From the NCBI RefSeq assembly GCF_033115175.1, contig NC_084827.1, positions 20,268,001-20,332,000 on the forward strand: a stretch of 64,000 bases of DNA, in the 5' to 3' direction. Under the pieces are notes generated by a model. That model searched no databases, was not told the DNA's origin, and saw only the letters and a program-made list of their open reading frames with translations. Position numbers and translations under genes: made by a program. Source of the stretch: Lepus europaeus. Lineage: Eukaryota > Chordata > Mammalia > Lagomorpha > Leporidae. Each line of letters begins with the position of its first letter. Position 1 is the first letter of the stretch. This document shows, in pieces, positions 44,256 through 55,247 of this stretch.

Positions 44256-44312
44256 CCTTCTTCTTCTCCTCCTCCTCCTCCTCCTCCTCCTCCTCCTCCT
44301 CCTCCTCCTTCT
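44256..44312. repeat. (TCC)n trinucleotide repeat
   Basis: A mostly perfect TCC/CTC run of about 50 bases, standing where the tail of the adjacent SINE would be. Confidence 0.95.
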
Positions 44313-44539
44313 TGACAGGCAGAGTTAGACTGTGAAAGAGAGAGACAGAGAGAGAAATGTCTTCCCTCCATTGGTTCAGCCCCCAAATGGCCGCTACGGC
44401 TGACGCACTGCACTGATTCGAAGCCAGGAGGAGTGGAAGAGGAGCAGCCGGGATAGAACCGGCACCCCAACTGGGACTAGAACCCGGGGTGCCGGTGCTG
44501 CAGATGGAGGATTAGCTTAGTGAGCTGCGGCGCCGGCTG
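44311..44539 (-). repeat. Young-type C-SINE with internal deletion
   Basis: CTTGACAGGCAGAGTTAGAC to GAGCTGCGGCGCCGGC. The part between GAAGCCAGGAG and GTGGAAGAGGAGC is shortened. Confidence 0.88.
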
Positions 44540-44725
44540 CCTTGCTACTTTAACCTGCAGTGCGGATCGCCTTTTATTTAGACTCCACGTGCAAGTGGGG
44601 CCACGAGATGCCTGTCTCTCTCTCTGCTTGGCCGATTTCACTTTACATCACGACCTCCAGAGGAGCCATATCATTGATGGTTTGCTCCATTTCTGCCGAC
44701 TGCCCACACAGTGACCCACCGCCCC

Positions 44726-45590
44726 GCACAAGTCCGCCTCTGTGAGGCCTTCCTGTGCACGGTCACAGGTTGTTCTACCCGGCGGCACCACCAGGCTCCC
44801 TTCTCCTTGGCTTGTGGCGGGCCCTGGCCACGGGGAGGCACCAGCCTCTGGTGATGGGGCAGGAGGAGAGTGAAGTGGGGATTGATTCCTTTGGCTCCAT
44901 GCTCCCGTCAAGATGCGTCCCATACCCTTAGAATCGCTTTTCTGCTGATACTGAACCAAGCCACCTGCACACTGGCTTTCTCCCAGTTCCGTGACTGTCG
45001 CCTGCTTCCCTCTAGCCCAGGGGGTGGTGGCCGCTCCTGTCTGGTGAGCCTGGCACTATCTCTTGCCGATCTCCCTACACTCCACACACACACTTTCCTG
45101 TTCACTCCTCTAGTGGATGGAACGCGTTGCCTACTTCCTGCTGGGATCCTGACCGATGACACAGTGTCTGCTATTCTAAAGACTCAGCCCTGAGATTCTG
45201 CATTTGAGGACAAGTACCACATCCTCTATATGCTTATGTCAGCGTCGGCGCCTTCATCGGAAACACCACCCTGGGGCCCAGGTCTCGGGTCAGCCCCATG
45301 CCCCAGCCCACCCCCACGCCACCCTGGGCCCCTCCCATGACAGTCACAGAAGGGGAGCTTTGGATGCCAGGTACAGCTCTTCGGTTCCCCGGTGTGGTGC
45401 CTGGCCTGCAGCACTCCCTGGGCTGTTTGCTGGCCCTTTTCTCCAAGTCCACCAGGAACCTCCCTGGGCCAGCATCTGCCTGGCTCCTCTTCCACCCTGT
45501 CCTGAATCCCAAGGCCTTTCCCACCTCTGGGAAGGGGACGGCGACAGGAGCTGGCCGGCGTGACTGGGAGCTTGCGGGGACCAGCGGGCT
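44726..45590. other. GC-rich unassigned sequence
   Basis: No gene or repeat recognised. Confidence 0.45.
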
Positions 45591-45965
45591 GACACTTTAA
45601 TTGCATCATTATTTCCACAGTAACCGCGGTGCTGGGGAAGACGAGGGCCCTACTCCCTGCAGGATGGATGGCGTGAGGACGGGTGAGTTATATTTTCCCA
45701 GATAAAAGCACCGATGGCCTATAAACTCCGATTCTGCCTGATGTAAAAGCCGCTTTATTGCACATCCAGAAATTACTACCCGTATAAAAGCACATTATTG
45801 TGATGTAAAAATAGATTTTTATATAATTTTTTCATGCCACCACCTTGTAATTCCTCATTTCCAAGCACCCTGAGATTGCACTGAGGTTTGTTTTTTCTCT
45901 TTTAATTGTTTGCCCTGGCACGCCAGTTTGTGGTGACATATTCTCTCTGGCCATAAATATCAGCC
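45590..45965. promoter_or_regulatory. AT-rich block next to CpG island, candidate conserved element
   Basis: About 375 bp of AT-rich, non-repeat DNA with GCTTTATTGCACATCC, GTATAAAAGCACATTATTG and CCATAAATATC motifs, set between GC-rich stretches. Composition and motif density suggest a developmental enhancer; conservation not tested. Confidence 0.4.
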
Positions 45966-46149
45966 ATCACGTGGGGTTCTGGGGTACCCCCAACGCCACC
46001 TAACAGCACCGATCCCATGTGATGCCACAGTTTGGGGCGTGGAAGCCCGCGGTTTCACGTTCAGCTGCAGCTCTCCTGGAGTGCAGGGGAGGGAGGAGGG
46101 CTCGCTCTCTTCTCCCACCTTGGCCCTCGAGGGTGAAGTTCGTCCCTGC

Positions 46150-47400
46150 CTCCCTGGCCCCCTGCCTGCCAGAACCCAGCCACCGAGGGCTGGCTCTGGC
46201 CTGCGGCAGCCCCAGCGCCCGATCCCGTCCCGCTGGCTTCCATCCCCCACTGTCGGGAATCCACTACCCCGCCGCTTCCCGCCTGAGCGCTGCCCTTGAC
46301 CGCGCGGAGCCCTCGGCCTGCCTCCCTCCCACGCGGGCAGCCCACGGGAGCCCCGCTTGGGACCGACGAGAGAATGTCGCCCCCTGCAGGAAGTGCGGCC
46401 CACGGTGGCCCACCCAGTCAGGCCGCCTCCCTGCCGCAAAGGGCAAGACCCCTGCCCCTCCTAGCCTCCTCACCAGGGCAGAGCCTGTCTCCATGGCTCT
46501 AAGGGTGGGTGCTGTGAGTGCAGCCTGGGGGGGGGGGGCAGGCAGCTTCTCCCCTCCCTCGCCCGAGGGGCGTCCTCAGCGGCCGTGCAGGGCCTCCTCT
46601 CCAGCTCCTGATTCCGGACCCACCCGCAGGGCTGCGTCTGCCACCACCCCTACTGAACCTATTGGGGGGTGGTCCGCGAGGCGGCACACGGGACCGCGGC
46701 TGGCCGGTGCTCCGCGTCGGTCGGGTGATGAATGAATACGTGAACGAACGAATGCGTGGATCAGCGGCTGCTTGGCGTGCGTCAGGCTCGCCCGCTGGGC
46801 CCCGCGGCTTCTGTTTGCTGTGGCGTGGGAGGATTAGCGTCCGGAACGAGTTCCCTAGCGCCGCCGCCGCGCTGATCTGGGAACCGGCTTTGGGAACAAC
46901 TACTCGGACTGCCTCACGATCACCCCGATGGGTGTGGGGACCAAAGGCGGATGGGGAGGGCGGGACAGGGCAGTGCCCGCGCGTGACACAAGTCCCCCCA
47001 GGAGCCGGACAGGTAGAGGCTCCAGGGGACTGGGCCTCGCGGGCCCCAGTGCAGTCGGAGCAGGTGCCCAAGTGGCCTGGCCTGGGGCGGGTCGGGTCGC
47101 GGCGCTCAGGACCCGAAGCCGCGGGCGCCTCCCGGGGTCTGCAACCTTCTCTGCCTTTGCGCCCTGCGGGGTGAGGTCTCCGGAGTCCGCCAGAGGCCAG
47201 CGCCCCACTGCGCCGGATTCCCGACACTGCCCGGCACCGCGAGGTGCGCGCATGCAGCACAGTCGCCGCCGGCTCCTTGGCCCGCAGATTCTCTTCTGGG
47301 CCGCGTCGGGGGAGCCCCCTCTGCGGCCTGGAGGGCTGGGGGCAACCTGCGGGGGCACAGGAGGAGGTGGGCCCTGGCGCAGAGGCGGGGAGCCAAACTC
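46150..47400. promoter_or_regulatory. CpG island without a recognised gene
   Basis: The longest CpG-dense region in the window. Long overlapping frames on both strands (46019-46735, 46499-47260, 46928-47650) result from high GC and have no recognisable domain. No TATA box seen. Confidence 0.75.
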
Positions 47401-47404
47401 ATTC

Positions 47405-47550
47405 TTGCATTGTGTCGACCCGGCAGCTACCCCAAAGCGACCTTGGTCAAGTCGCTTCCCTTCTCAAATTTCTTCACCTGTAACATGCAGGACGGGGACC
47501 ATGATTTTCGGTTCTGCGGCTGTTAGACTTAGGATGTGCAAGGCAAGGAG
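47405..47550 (+). repeat. MIR element
   Basis: CTTGGTCAAGTCGCTTCCC, TTTCTTCACCTGTAACATGCAGG and GTTCTGCGGCTGTTAG follow MIR order. Confidence 0.8.
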
Positions 47551-47559
47551 AAGCTCCTG

Positions 47560-48164
47560 CCTACATCACTCGCTGACCCTAACTTGGCTCGCGAACCGGC
47601 GGCATGCGTGCTTGCAACAGCCGCCACCGGAGGCTCCCGCACTTGGCTGAAGACGGTGAGGCTAGCGCTCAGCTCTGCCCGGCTGCCTCTCCCTGGCCCC
47701 TAGGGGGCGCTGTCTCCAGGGCACCAGCGTGGTTGCAGGTACCAGGATCCCACGTGGGTCTGCGCTGTGCTTGGCCCAGAGCCTGGCCCAGGGTTAGAGC
47801 TTTGTGGATAAGGGGGTGTTATCTATAAAATGAGGACACACAGTCCTGTGGCTGTTGCTGACATCGTGGGCAGGTCAGGGGCTAACCTTTTCCACCCTCC
47901 TGCTTCCAGTGTGGCTCTGCCAGCTCCGTGGTGTTGCTGGCACTCCCAGAGCAGAGAGGCTTCACCAGCCAGCACCCCTCCTGTGGAGCATGACCGGGAG
48001 GCTCTTGCCCTGGTCAATGGGCTCCTGGGGGCATGAGCCTCCGTCAGACCTCCCAGGCGCCCTCTGTGGGGCCCGGGTCAGCTGCCCTACCCACCTGCTC
48101 TTGCGGTAGCCTCTGAGCTGGAAAGGGGCTAGGGAGGAGGAGCTAGCCTCTGGTCCCAGGCCCC
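47560..48164. other. GC-rich unassigned sequence
   Basis: A strong CTCF-like motif at 47694-47712; otherwise nothing recognised. Confidence 0.45.
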
Positions 48165-48206
48165 AGAGCTCCTCCTGGGAGCTTGTTAGAAATGTGGATG
48201 CTTCAG

Positions 48207-48820
48207 GGCCGGTGTTGTGGCACAGCCGTTTAAGCCACTGCTTGTGATGTGTGCATCTCATCTTGGAGTGCCGGTTTGAGTCCCAGCTTCTCGGCTTCTC
48301 ACCCTGCTTCCTGCTACTGCACCAAAGAAGGCAGTGGATGATGGTCCAAGTGCTTGGGACCCTGCCACCCACGTGGGAGATCAGGATGGCAAGTTGGCTG
48401 TTGTAGCCCTTTGGGGAATGAACCAGTAGATGGAAGTTCTCTCTCTCTCTCAGATTGATTTATTTATTTGGAAGGCAGAGTTACAGAGAGGCAGAGGCAG
48501 AGAGAGAGACAGAGAGCGAGCAAGCAGTCTTCCACCTGCTGGTTCACTCCCCAGACAGCCACAATGGCCAGAGCTGTGCCTATCCGAAGCCAGGAGCCAG
48601 GAGCTTCTTCCAAATTTCCCACGCAGGTGCAGGGGCCCAAGGACTTGGTCCATCTTCTCTTGCTTTCCCAGGCTACAGCAGAGAGCTGGATAGTAAATGG
48701 AGCAGCTGGGACTCAAACTGGCACCTCTATGGGATGATGGCACTACAGGCAGTGGCTTTACCTGCTATGCCACAGTGCTGGCCCCCTCTGCCTTTCAAAG
48801 GGGGGAAGGGGAAATAAAAA
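48207..48820 (+). repeat. C-SINE interrupted by a second SINE
   Basis: The head and body are at 48207-48450 and the tail (CTCTGCCTTTCAAAG) at 48786-48820. The element itself interrupts a MER5-type transposon. Confidence 0.85.
48451..48785 (-). repeat. C-SINE nested in the TC tract of another C-SINE
   Basis: CAGATTGATTTATTTATTTGG to CCACAGTGCTGGCCCC, inserted between the TC tract and the tail of the plus-strand copy. Confidence 0.88.
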
Positions 48821-48895
48821 GTGGATACTCAGCCATGGCCCAGACTTGCTGAATCAGAACCTGCATTTTAACAAGATCCCCGGGTGCCCATAAGC

Positions 48896-51223
48896 GTGGG
48901 ACAGGGGCACCTGGAAGGCCTTCCCCAGCGCAGAGGGGTGCTGAACTTGTGTTCACTGATCTGAGCTATTCTTTGCAAATGAAACACAGTAGCAGCAGCA
49001 AACAGAGGCCAATGACCGCTGTCCAGGGCGCTGTGGGAGTGCCCCGTTCTCTGATGGAGTGCTGCCTGAAACCTCCTCAAGCGCCAAGACCAAGTTAGCA
49101 GGCAGAGGGGATGCACATGACTGTCCCCCTTTCCCAGGCTCTCGGCAGACATCAATAATTGATTACAGCTGACTTGCTGGCATGACCTTAGAGTCCTTTT
49201 GTACAGCACCCCAGGGAGCCACTATCTACTGATCAGACATGGCACCGTTTGCGACCTGTGCCTCGGGTCTCCCCGGGGAGCTGCCCTCTGCAGATCAGGG
49301 CAGATGAGACAAGGCCAGCACGCTGGTTCCCAAGGACGCCATTGCTCCCCACTCCTGCCCGCCTCCCCCGAGTGGCTGTGCCGCTGCCCCTGGCAGAGCC
49401 CCTCTGTACACCGCAGCCCTCAATGCTGTTCGCAGGTTGGGGGTGAGGTGCAGCCTTGAACCGTTCGCCTCACTGGGGGCCCAGGGGGCGTTAGGTGGCT
49501 CACCAAGGTGGGCCTCAGCAGCTTGCCACACTCACGCCCCCTCTCCTCTCACAGCCTACAGGTCAGGCCCTGGCCTTTCCTGGTCTCCACCTCCCTGCTG
49601 AAAGAGAACCCCCCTCCCCTGCTATGTACCGTGGTGTCCGAGTGCGCCCCTCAGACCCTGGGGTTTCGGTGGACATGAGGAGCGTCCAGCAGAGCCCCCA
49701 CATGTCTGAGCATTTCCTGCTGGCATGGGGCTCCCAACTTGGCCCTGGGGGTCCCCCCCAGCAGAGCTTGGCTCTGGCTTTACTCAGAGGCGCCCGAGAT
49801 CCTGTCCCCCCTCTCAGAGCCGGGGAGGTGCTTCCCATGGCAGCACTGGGGGTGGCTGCAGGACCCCTCTCCCAGCACCACTCCTGCTCCCCTCCGCACC
49901 TCTCTCTGCCCTCTCAGCTGCGGGTTACCAATCCGATTGGCTGCCGCAACCCGCACTCACACAGCCAAGCCCTACCCTTTCCCTCCTGCCTACTAAGTCA
50001 GACTTCAGGCCTGAGGGGTGATGTCCACATGCAAACTCTGGCTGGGCACAGCCTCCCTCTGTGCCAAGCGAGCTGAGTGGGCACCGTGTGCTCAGGGCCT
50101 CTGTGTATCCACTACCCAAACCGTGCCAGGCACCACAGGCGCTCAATGCACATGGGCCGATTTCCCTGAGCTGCAGAACTGGTCCTGTGCCTGCCATGGA
50201 GCCCAGTCTCTGCCCCGGGTGTGAACTCCCACCTGCCACCGCTCCACGGCTGGGGGCAGCCAGGGACTCAGCCCCTTTCTCCTCTCCTCCCGACACCCTG
50301 GCTCCCATCAGGCGTCAGGTCTTCCAGGCCTGGGGCTTGGCTAACACCCACTAGTACTTTTCACCAATACAGTCCTGGGCAGGGGAGACACAGCAAACCC
50401 TGCACGCTGCACCTGCGCTGGGCTCTGTGCACAGGTTTGTACGTCTCTCTCCCTGGATCCCTTGATCTGCCCGCAGAGGCCGGGATTTTTAGCTTTCCTC
50501 CTAAGTTTACAAAGGATGGAACATGGCAGAGGATGGGTCGGGACTTGAATGCAGCCTTCTGAGTCCATGTCCTCAGCCAGCATGGTGCACGGCCCCACGA
50601 GGCAAGTCTGGTTTCCGAGTCCGGTCCCAGCGTCCACCCGGGCTGATCATCACCGAGCGAGCTGACATCTATCGACTTGGTCTCTGCCATGAAATTCTCT
50701 GAAGCCCGCCCTTCCCTCTGGCTGCACGGCAGGCTGGAGGGATGGTCACCCCACCTGCCCCTGCCCCATCACTCCTTTCCTGTGACGAGTGAATACCTTG
50801 AAGCCACGTGAAGTATCGGCAGGATTAAGGGTGGCAACTGAGAACAGGAAATGGGGACCCCATGGGATCTGTCCCCAGGCTGTGCACATCTGGGCTGCAG
50901 GAGAACTGAATGTGTTCCTAAGAGTGGAGAGGGTGCACGTGTGTCTCCAGGCCCAGGACCTAGGACAGTGACTCCTGGGCTGAGCCAGCATTGTGATCTG
51001 CCTGCCAAGGCCTGCAGGCAGGCCTCTGGGGTCTCTTGTCTCCTACTGCCCTGGACGGAGGTCCCAAGGCAGTATGGAGGGCTCTGAGGGCCCCACCCCA
51101 CCCAGTACTGACTCCATGGCCCCAGGCCTCGGTGCTCTGCTAAAGGATCCCGGAGACTGTGGGGTCCTATCAGTTCCCTAGGAGCCTTCTCAGGAGACAG
51201 TGTCTTCCAAGACCCTGGCACCG
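48896..51223. other. Unassigned sequence, SINE-free
   Basis: 2.3 kb without any C-SINE. Open frames are chance. An L2-tail-like phrase (CCAGGCACCACAGGCGCTCAATG) is at about 50130. Confidence 0.45.
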
Positions 51224-51985
51224 GGGTGGCGGGGATGGTGTTTGGCCTAGCAGCTAAGGTGTAGAGGAAATATGGCTGCAACCAGAGACAAAGAGAAGCA
51301 GACCCCTCCTCCCGACACAGACCTTGAAACGTGGCTGCTTGCAATTAGCTAGTGAAGCAGCTGCCCACTGCCCACTGTTATCTTGTCTATGCAGGGCAGA
51401 AGCCTAAGTTCTGCTTCTGTCAACTCCAGTCATAAATCTGCCCTAATAAATCTGGCCCTGGTATCTCTTCGACAAACATATCAGGCCCACCGACCATTGG
51501 AACTGTGGTCCTAAGTCACGTAGGCTGCAACTGAAACCCACCAATGCTGTACCAGCTAAGGTCTGACGCTGATGAACCTATAAATACTGTAAGAAACTTG
51601 GGACTGTGGCTCAGTTCTGGGAAGTGATTCCAGCTGAGCCCGCTGGCGTAAGAAAGTACTTTGATCCTCCACTGCCTCTGGTGCCTGTTTGAACAAAGGG
51701 AGTCTTCCCACCTCAGATTCCTGTAACAAAGGCACCCTCATCCCACCCTGGAGTGCTGCGTTCAGTGCCCAAAGCTGCGCTCTGCCTCCTGATTTCAGTT
51801 TCCTGCCAATGCAGGCCTTGGAAGACAGCAGGTGATGGCTCTAGTTGGGTTCCTGCCACTCATGTGGGAGATCCGATTGAGATCCTGGATCCTGGCTTTG
51901 GCCTGGCCCAGTCGGGTGCATTGTGGGCATTTGGGGAGAGATCTAGCAGAAGGGAGTTCTGTCTTGCAAATAACACAACCCTATT
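51224..51985 (+). repeat. C-SINE split by the solo LTR
   Basis: The head (GGGATGGTGTTTGGCCTAGCAGCTAAGG-type sequence) is at 51224-51259 and the body at 51729-51985, including TTCCTGCCAATGC and GGCTTTGGCCTGGCCCAG. The LTR must be younger than this SINE. Confidence 0.85.
51260..51728 (+). mobile_element. Solo LTR inserted in a C-SINE
   Basis: A 469-bp unit starts TGTAGAGG and ends CCTGTAACA and is flanked by AAGG on both sides (51256-51259, 51729-51732). A TATA-like CTATAAATACT lies near 51578. The SINE reading resumes exactly across the unit. The TG...CA ends and 4-bp duplication are those of a retroviral LTR. No internal sequence remains. Confidence 0.85.
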
Positions 51986-52224
51986 CAAAGAGCAGCCAAA
52001 ACCACTGGGCCAGGTAAAAACTATCATTACCTTTGAGAACGGGCTGTCAGGGAGATTGCGGGAAGGGTGATGTTCTAGAATTTGGTCTGGGCACTAGTCT
52101 GTATGTGTAGATGTCCATTTAAAACCTACAGCTGTGTAGTTTAGACCCGTGCACCTCATTTTGCAAAGGCAGCAGGGGGTCTTGGCGTCTCCCGCTGGCC
52201 TGGTCAGTGCCCCCTACCCTACCA

Positions 52225-52375
52225 GCTGCTGTAGGAATTCTGCCACCTGCATGGGAGACCTGTACGGAGTTCCTGGCTACTGGCTGTAGCCCCTGGCTGT
52301 CATGAGCACTTGGGGAGTGAACCAGCAGATAGGAGCTGTCTCCATCTCTCTCTCTCTCAAATAACCTTGATTTTA
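52225..52375 (+). repeat. C-SINE, 3' part
   Basis: CTGCCACCTGCATGGGAGACC to TCTCTCTCTCAAATAACC. The head may be at 52160-52224, but it is too diverged to be sure. Confidence 0.7.
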
Positions 52376-52727
52376 AAAGTCCCAGCAGCCAGGACAGGGC
52401 TTTGCTCCATGCGCCCCCTCAATGGGACCTGTTCTTAACTGGCCACCTGGTGTCCCTCAAACCCTCCCCCTGCATACACCCTGGAAGGATGAAATTTCTC
52501 TCTGAGGTTTTTCTGACCATCACCCACACCCAGCTCTCAGACAAGGTTTTTCTCCTTTGAGCTCTCACATGGCTTCATCAGCTTGGCAATGACCATCCGT
52601 GCACTCAGCCCCCCAGACTGAGACAGACACTCCTGGTAACGCAGGTCTCCCAGCATCCTTCCCTGTCCCACCCTTGAGTGACCACTGTACAGATGTTTCT
52701 GTGTGTCATCCCTTCTCTTTGGCACTT

Positions 52728-53020
52728 TGTATTAATTAATTTATTGGAAAGGCAGAGTGACAGGGACCAGGGACAGAGAGAGATCGATCTTCCATCTGTT
52801 GGTTCACTCCGCAAATTGCCACAATGGCTAGGAATGGGCCAGGAGCCTGGAACTCTACCAGGGTCTCCCCGATGTGTGGCTGAAATCCAATAACTTGGGC
52901 CATCTCCCACCACCTCCCCAGGGTCATTATTAGCAGGAAGTCGGGGCAGAAGCAGAGTAGCCAGGACTTGCAGCAGCACTGACAATGAAATGCTGGTACC
53001 CACTGTGCAACACCGGCCCC
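52728..53020 (-). repeat. C-SINE
   Basis: TTGTATTAATTAATTTATTGG to CAACACCGGCCCC. Confidence 0.85.
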
Positions 53021-53294
53021 TGCTTTTGTATTTTATTAGTATGTGTAGGGCATCTGTATGTCCATTTACTCAAGTTTGTGCCAGCTGAGGTTTGTGGTCC
53101 AAATATAAGGATTGAATAGTATCCCTTCACCTTCAAACACCACCCAATTTGCATAATGAACTATGTAACTCAGTATGTACAGTCTAGTCAATGTGTTACT
53201 TGGCCTTGAACTCTATAAGGTATGATAGGATATGAAGCTCTCTGAGATGCACATGATACACTCAGTATTATTCCTAGGCTGCCTCTGTGTTGCT

Positions 53295-53545
53295 TTGTTT
53301 GGCCAGCACTCAGTTTTTATTGCTGAATAGTATTCCGTTATGTGGCTACACCTTGCCATCTGCTGTCCGCGGTTTTCTGTTAGAAGGAACAAAGCTGCAA
53401 TGCCCATGCGAGGGTGACTCCTGCTGGGTGCATTCTCACATGTGCCAGCAGCCCAGGAGGGAGCTGCTGGGCCATGGGGCAAGCGCTTGTCAGTGCCACA
53501 GCGTTCGTACATCCACACGCTACTTAATCAGGTCCTCCATCGCCA
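53295..53545 (+). repeat. L1 3' UTR fragment
   Basis: TTTTTATTGCTGAATAGTATTCC is a hallmark phrase of L1M 3' UTRs, followed by a diverged continuation. Confidence 0.7.
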
Positions 53546-53602
53546 CCGTATCGTCCTCAGCAGCCAGTGAGCCTCCTGTGGCTAGGAATTATTATTATTA
53601 TT

Positions 53603-54226
53603 AAAAACCTATTTGAGGGGCCAGCACTGTGGCGCAGCGGATTGAAGCCCTGGCCCGAAGCTCTGACATCCCATATGGGTGCTGGTTCTAGTCCTGGCTG
53701 CTCCTCTTCTGATCCGGCTCTCTGCTATGGCCTAGGAAAGCAGTGGAAGATGGCCCAAGTCCTTGGGCCCCTGTGCCCACGTGGGAGACCCAGAAGAAGC
53801 TCCTGGCTTCGGATTGTCGCAGCTCCAGCCGTTATGGCCATCTGGGGAGTGAACCAGTAGATGGAAGACCTCTCTCTGTAACTCTGTCTTTCAAATACAC
53901 AAAACAAATCTTAAAAAAAAAAAAAAAACCTATTTGAAAGGCAGAGTTAACTGAAAGAGTAGAGAGGGAGAGAACTTCCATCTGCTGCTTCACTCCCCAA
54001 ATGGCTGCTGATAGCCAGAGTTGGGCTAATCCAAAGCCAGGAGCCAGGAGCTTCTTCCGGGTCTCCCATGTGTGTGCGAGGGCCCAAGCACTTGGGCCAT
54101 CTTCTGCTACTTTCCTAGGTGCAGCACCAGGGAGCTGGATCGGAAGTGGAGCAGCCGGGACTCAAAGTGGCGCCCACATGAGATGACGTCGCCACAGGCA
54201 GCGGCTTCACCTGCTGCACCACACCC
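53603..54226 (-). repeat. C-SINE interrupted by another C-SINE
   Basis: Only the tail (TTAAAAACCTATTTGA) is left of the insertion; the body runs 53938-54226, ending in a C-rich head. Confidence 0.88.
53617..53923 (+). repeat. C-SINE nested, with 14-bp target duplication
   Basis: GGGGCCAGCACTGTGGCGC head and A-rich tail. AAAAACCTATTTGA is duplicated at 53603-53616 and 53924-53937. Confidence 0.92.
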
Positions 54227-54689
54227 CCCCACCCCCACCCCAAGGCTAGGGATTATTCCTGGCTTTTCCCAGTAGCTCAGGCAACGCTGAAGGGCTGACC
54301 ATTCGGAAGTCCAGGTTGGCTCAGGGCAGACCCACTCCTATTCTAGAAGAAGAAGAGAAAAAAAAGCCAGCCTGGTAGAAGTTGCTGCTGGCAGGGCAGC
54401 GGGAGCAGCTGCACTTTCCCGTGTGCCAGCTCCTGTTCCTGCAATGGCTCTGCACAAATTGAGGGCGCTGTAAAACACACAGTGCTGACAAGCATTCTGC
54501 CTGCTTGAGGGCTGCGGGCCTGCGGCAGGAGTCATCCCATCCTCTGTGCCTGCCCAGGGACACCATGGCATCCACCGACTGAACCAGGACCCCAGCTCCC
54601 CTGTGGGCCCCCGTGGGACTGGCCCACCGAGATGGACACCCAACAAGGTGAAAGCCATGATGTCAAGAAAACTCACAGGCCTGGGGCCA

Positions 54690-54795
54690 GGGACCTCTTT
54701 TCTATTCCTGGCCCTGCCATTAGTAAGCTGGGTGACTTTGGACAAGTTGCTCCGTCTCTCTCATCTTGCAAAACGATTCTGGACAGTGATAGCTA
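54690..54795 (+). repeat. MIR element
   Basis: CTGCCATTAGTAAGCTGGGTGAC and GACAAGTTGCTCCGTCTCTC are MIR core phrases. Confidence 0.8.
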
Positions 54796-54799
54796 CATT

Positions 54800-54905
54800 T
54801 TGAACTGGACAGCTCATCAGAATCACCTTTGCAGCTTGTTGAAGCATGGGGCCTCAGGTACTGCTCCACAGGGCCCGACTGCCAGGCATGCTGACGCGGG
54901 GATGA
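54800..54905 (+). mobile_element. MER5-type transposon fragment
   Basis: GCTCATCAGAATCACCTTTGC and GCAGCTTGTTGAAGC match MER5A. Confidence 0.65.
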
Positions 54906-55164
54906 AGTTAAAGGCCATCTGTGGGGTTTAAAGCGCAGCAGCACACAGGGTTATGCCAAGGGGCAGAGTGCTCCGTCTCCAGGGGTGCCAGCTGCGGGCA
55001 ACCACTCTAGTCATCCTGTTTTGATCTTCTGGTGGCTGCTAACCGATTGCAAAACGCGAACTAGCTTATTCGAGCATTGCCTGTTGTCTTTCTGCCATGA
55101 CAGGTGAGGGTTTTGTTCTCCCATCCCCCGACTCCCACCCCAAGACAGTTCTGGCACTATTTCT

Positions 55165-55247
55165 GTAAGCGGTAGTTAACGAGCACCCCAGGTGATGCTG
55201 GCCGAGTGGGTCTGAAAGCCACACTTGGAGAAGCACTGGCGGAGGGA
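55165..55247 (-). mobile_element. MER5-type transposon fragment
   Basis: GCACCCCAGGTGATGCTGGCC and AAGCCACACTTGGAGAAGCAC are antisense MER5A phrases. Confidence 0.65.

Larger units (their letters stand above)
43640..44725 (+). repeat. L1 3' end split by two C-SINEs
   Basis: 43640-43915 (GTGATGTTTTGATATATGC, TACAGTACATTAATGTGATC) and 44540-44725 (TTTAGACTCCACGTGCAAG, CTTGGCCGATTTCACTTTAC) are consecutive parts of an L1M 3' UTR; two minus SINEs lie between. Confidence 0.7.
48165..48895 (+). mobile_element. MER5-type DNA transposon split by SINEs
   Basis: GAGCTTGTTAGAAATGTGG (about 48179) and CTTGCTGAATCAGAACCTGC / TTTTAACAAGATCCCC (48845-48880) are the two halves of one MER5A-like element. 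Confidence 0.7.

Noticed and set aside
46019-47650. Three overlapping long frames (238, 253 and 240 codons)
   Set aside because: All lie in the third CpG island, on both strands, with low-complexity Pro/Arg/Gly content and no known domain.
51260-51728. Possible promoter/first exon from the TATA-like box
   Set aside because: Better explained as the TATA box of the solo LTR.
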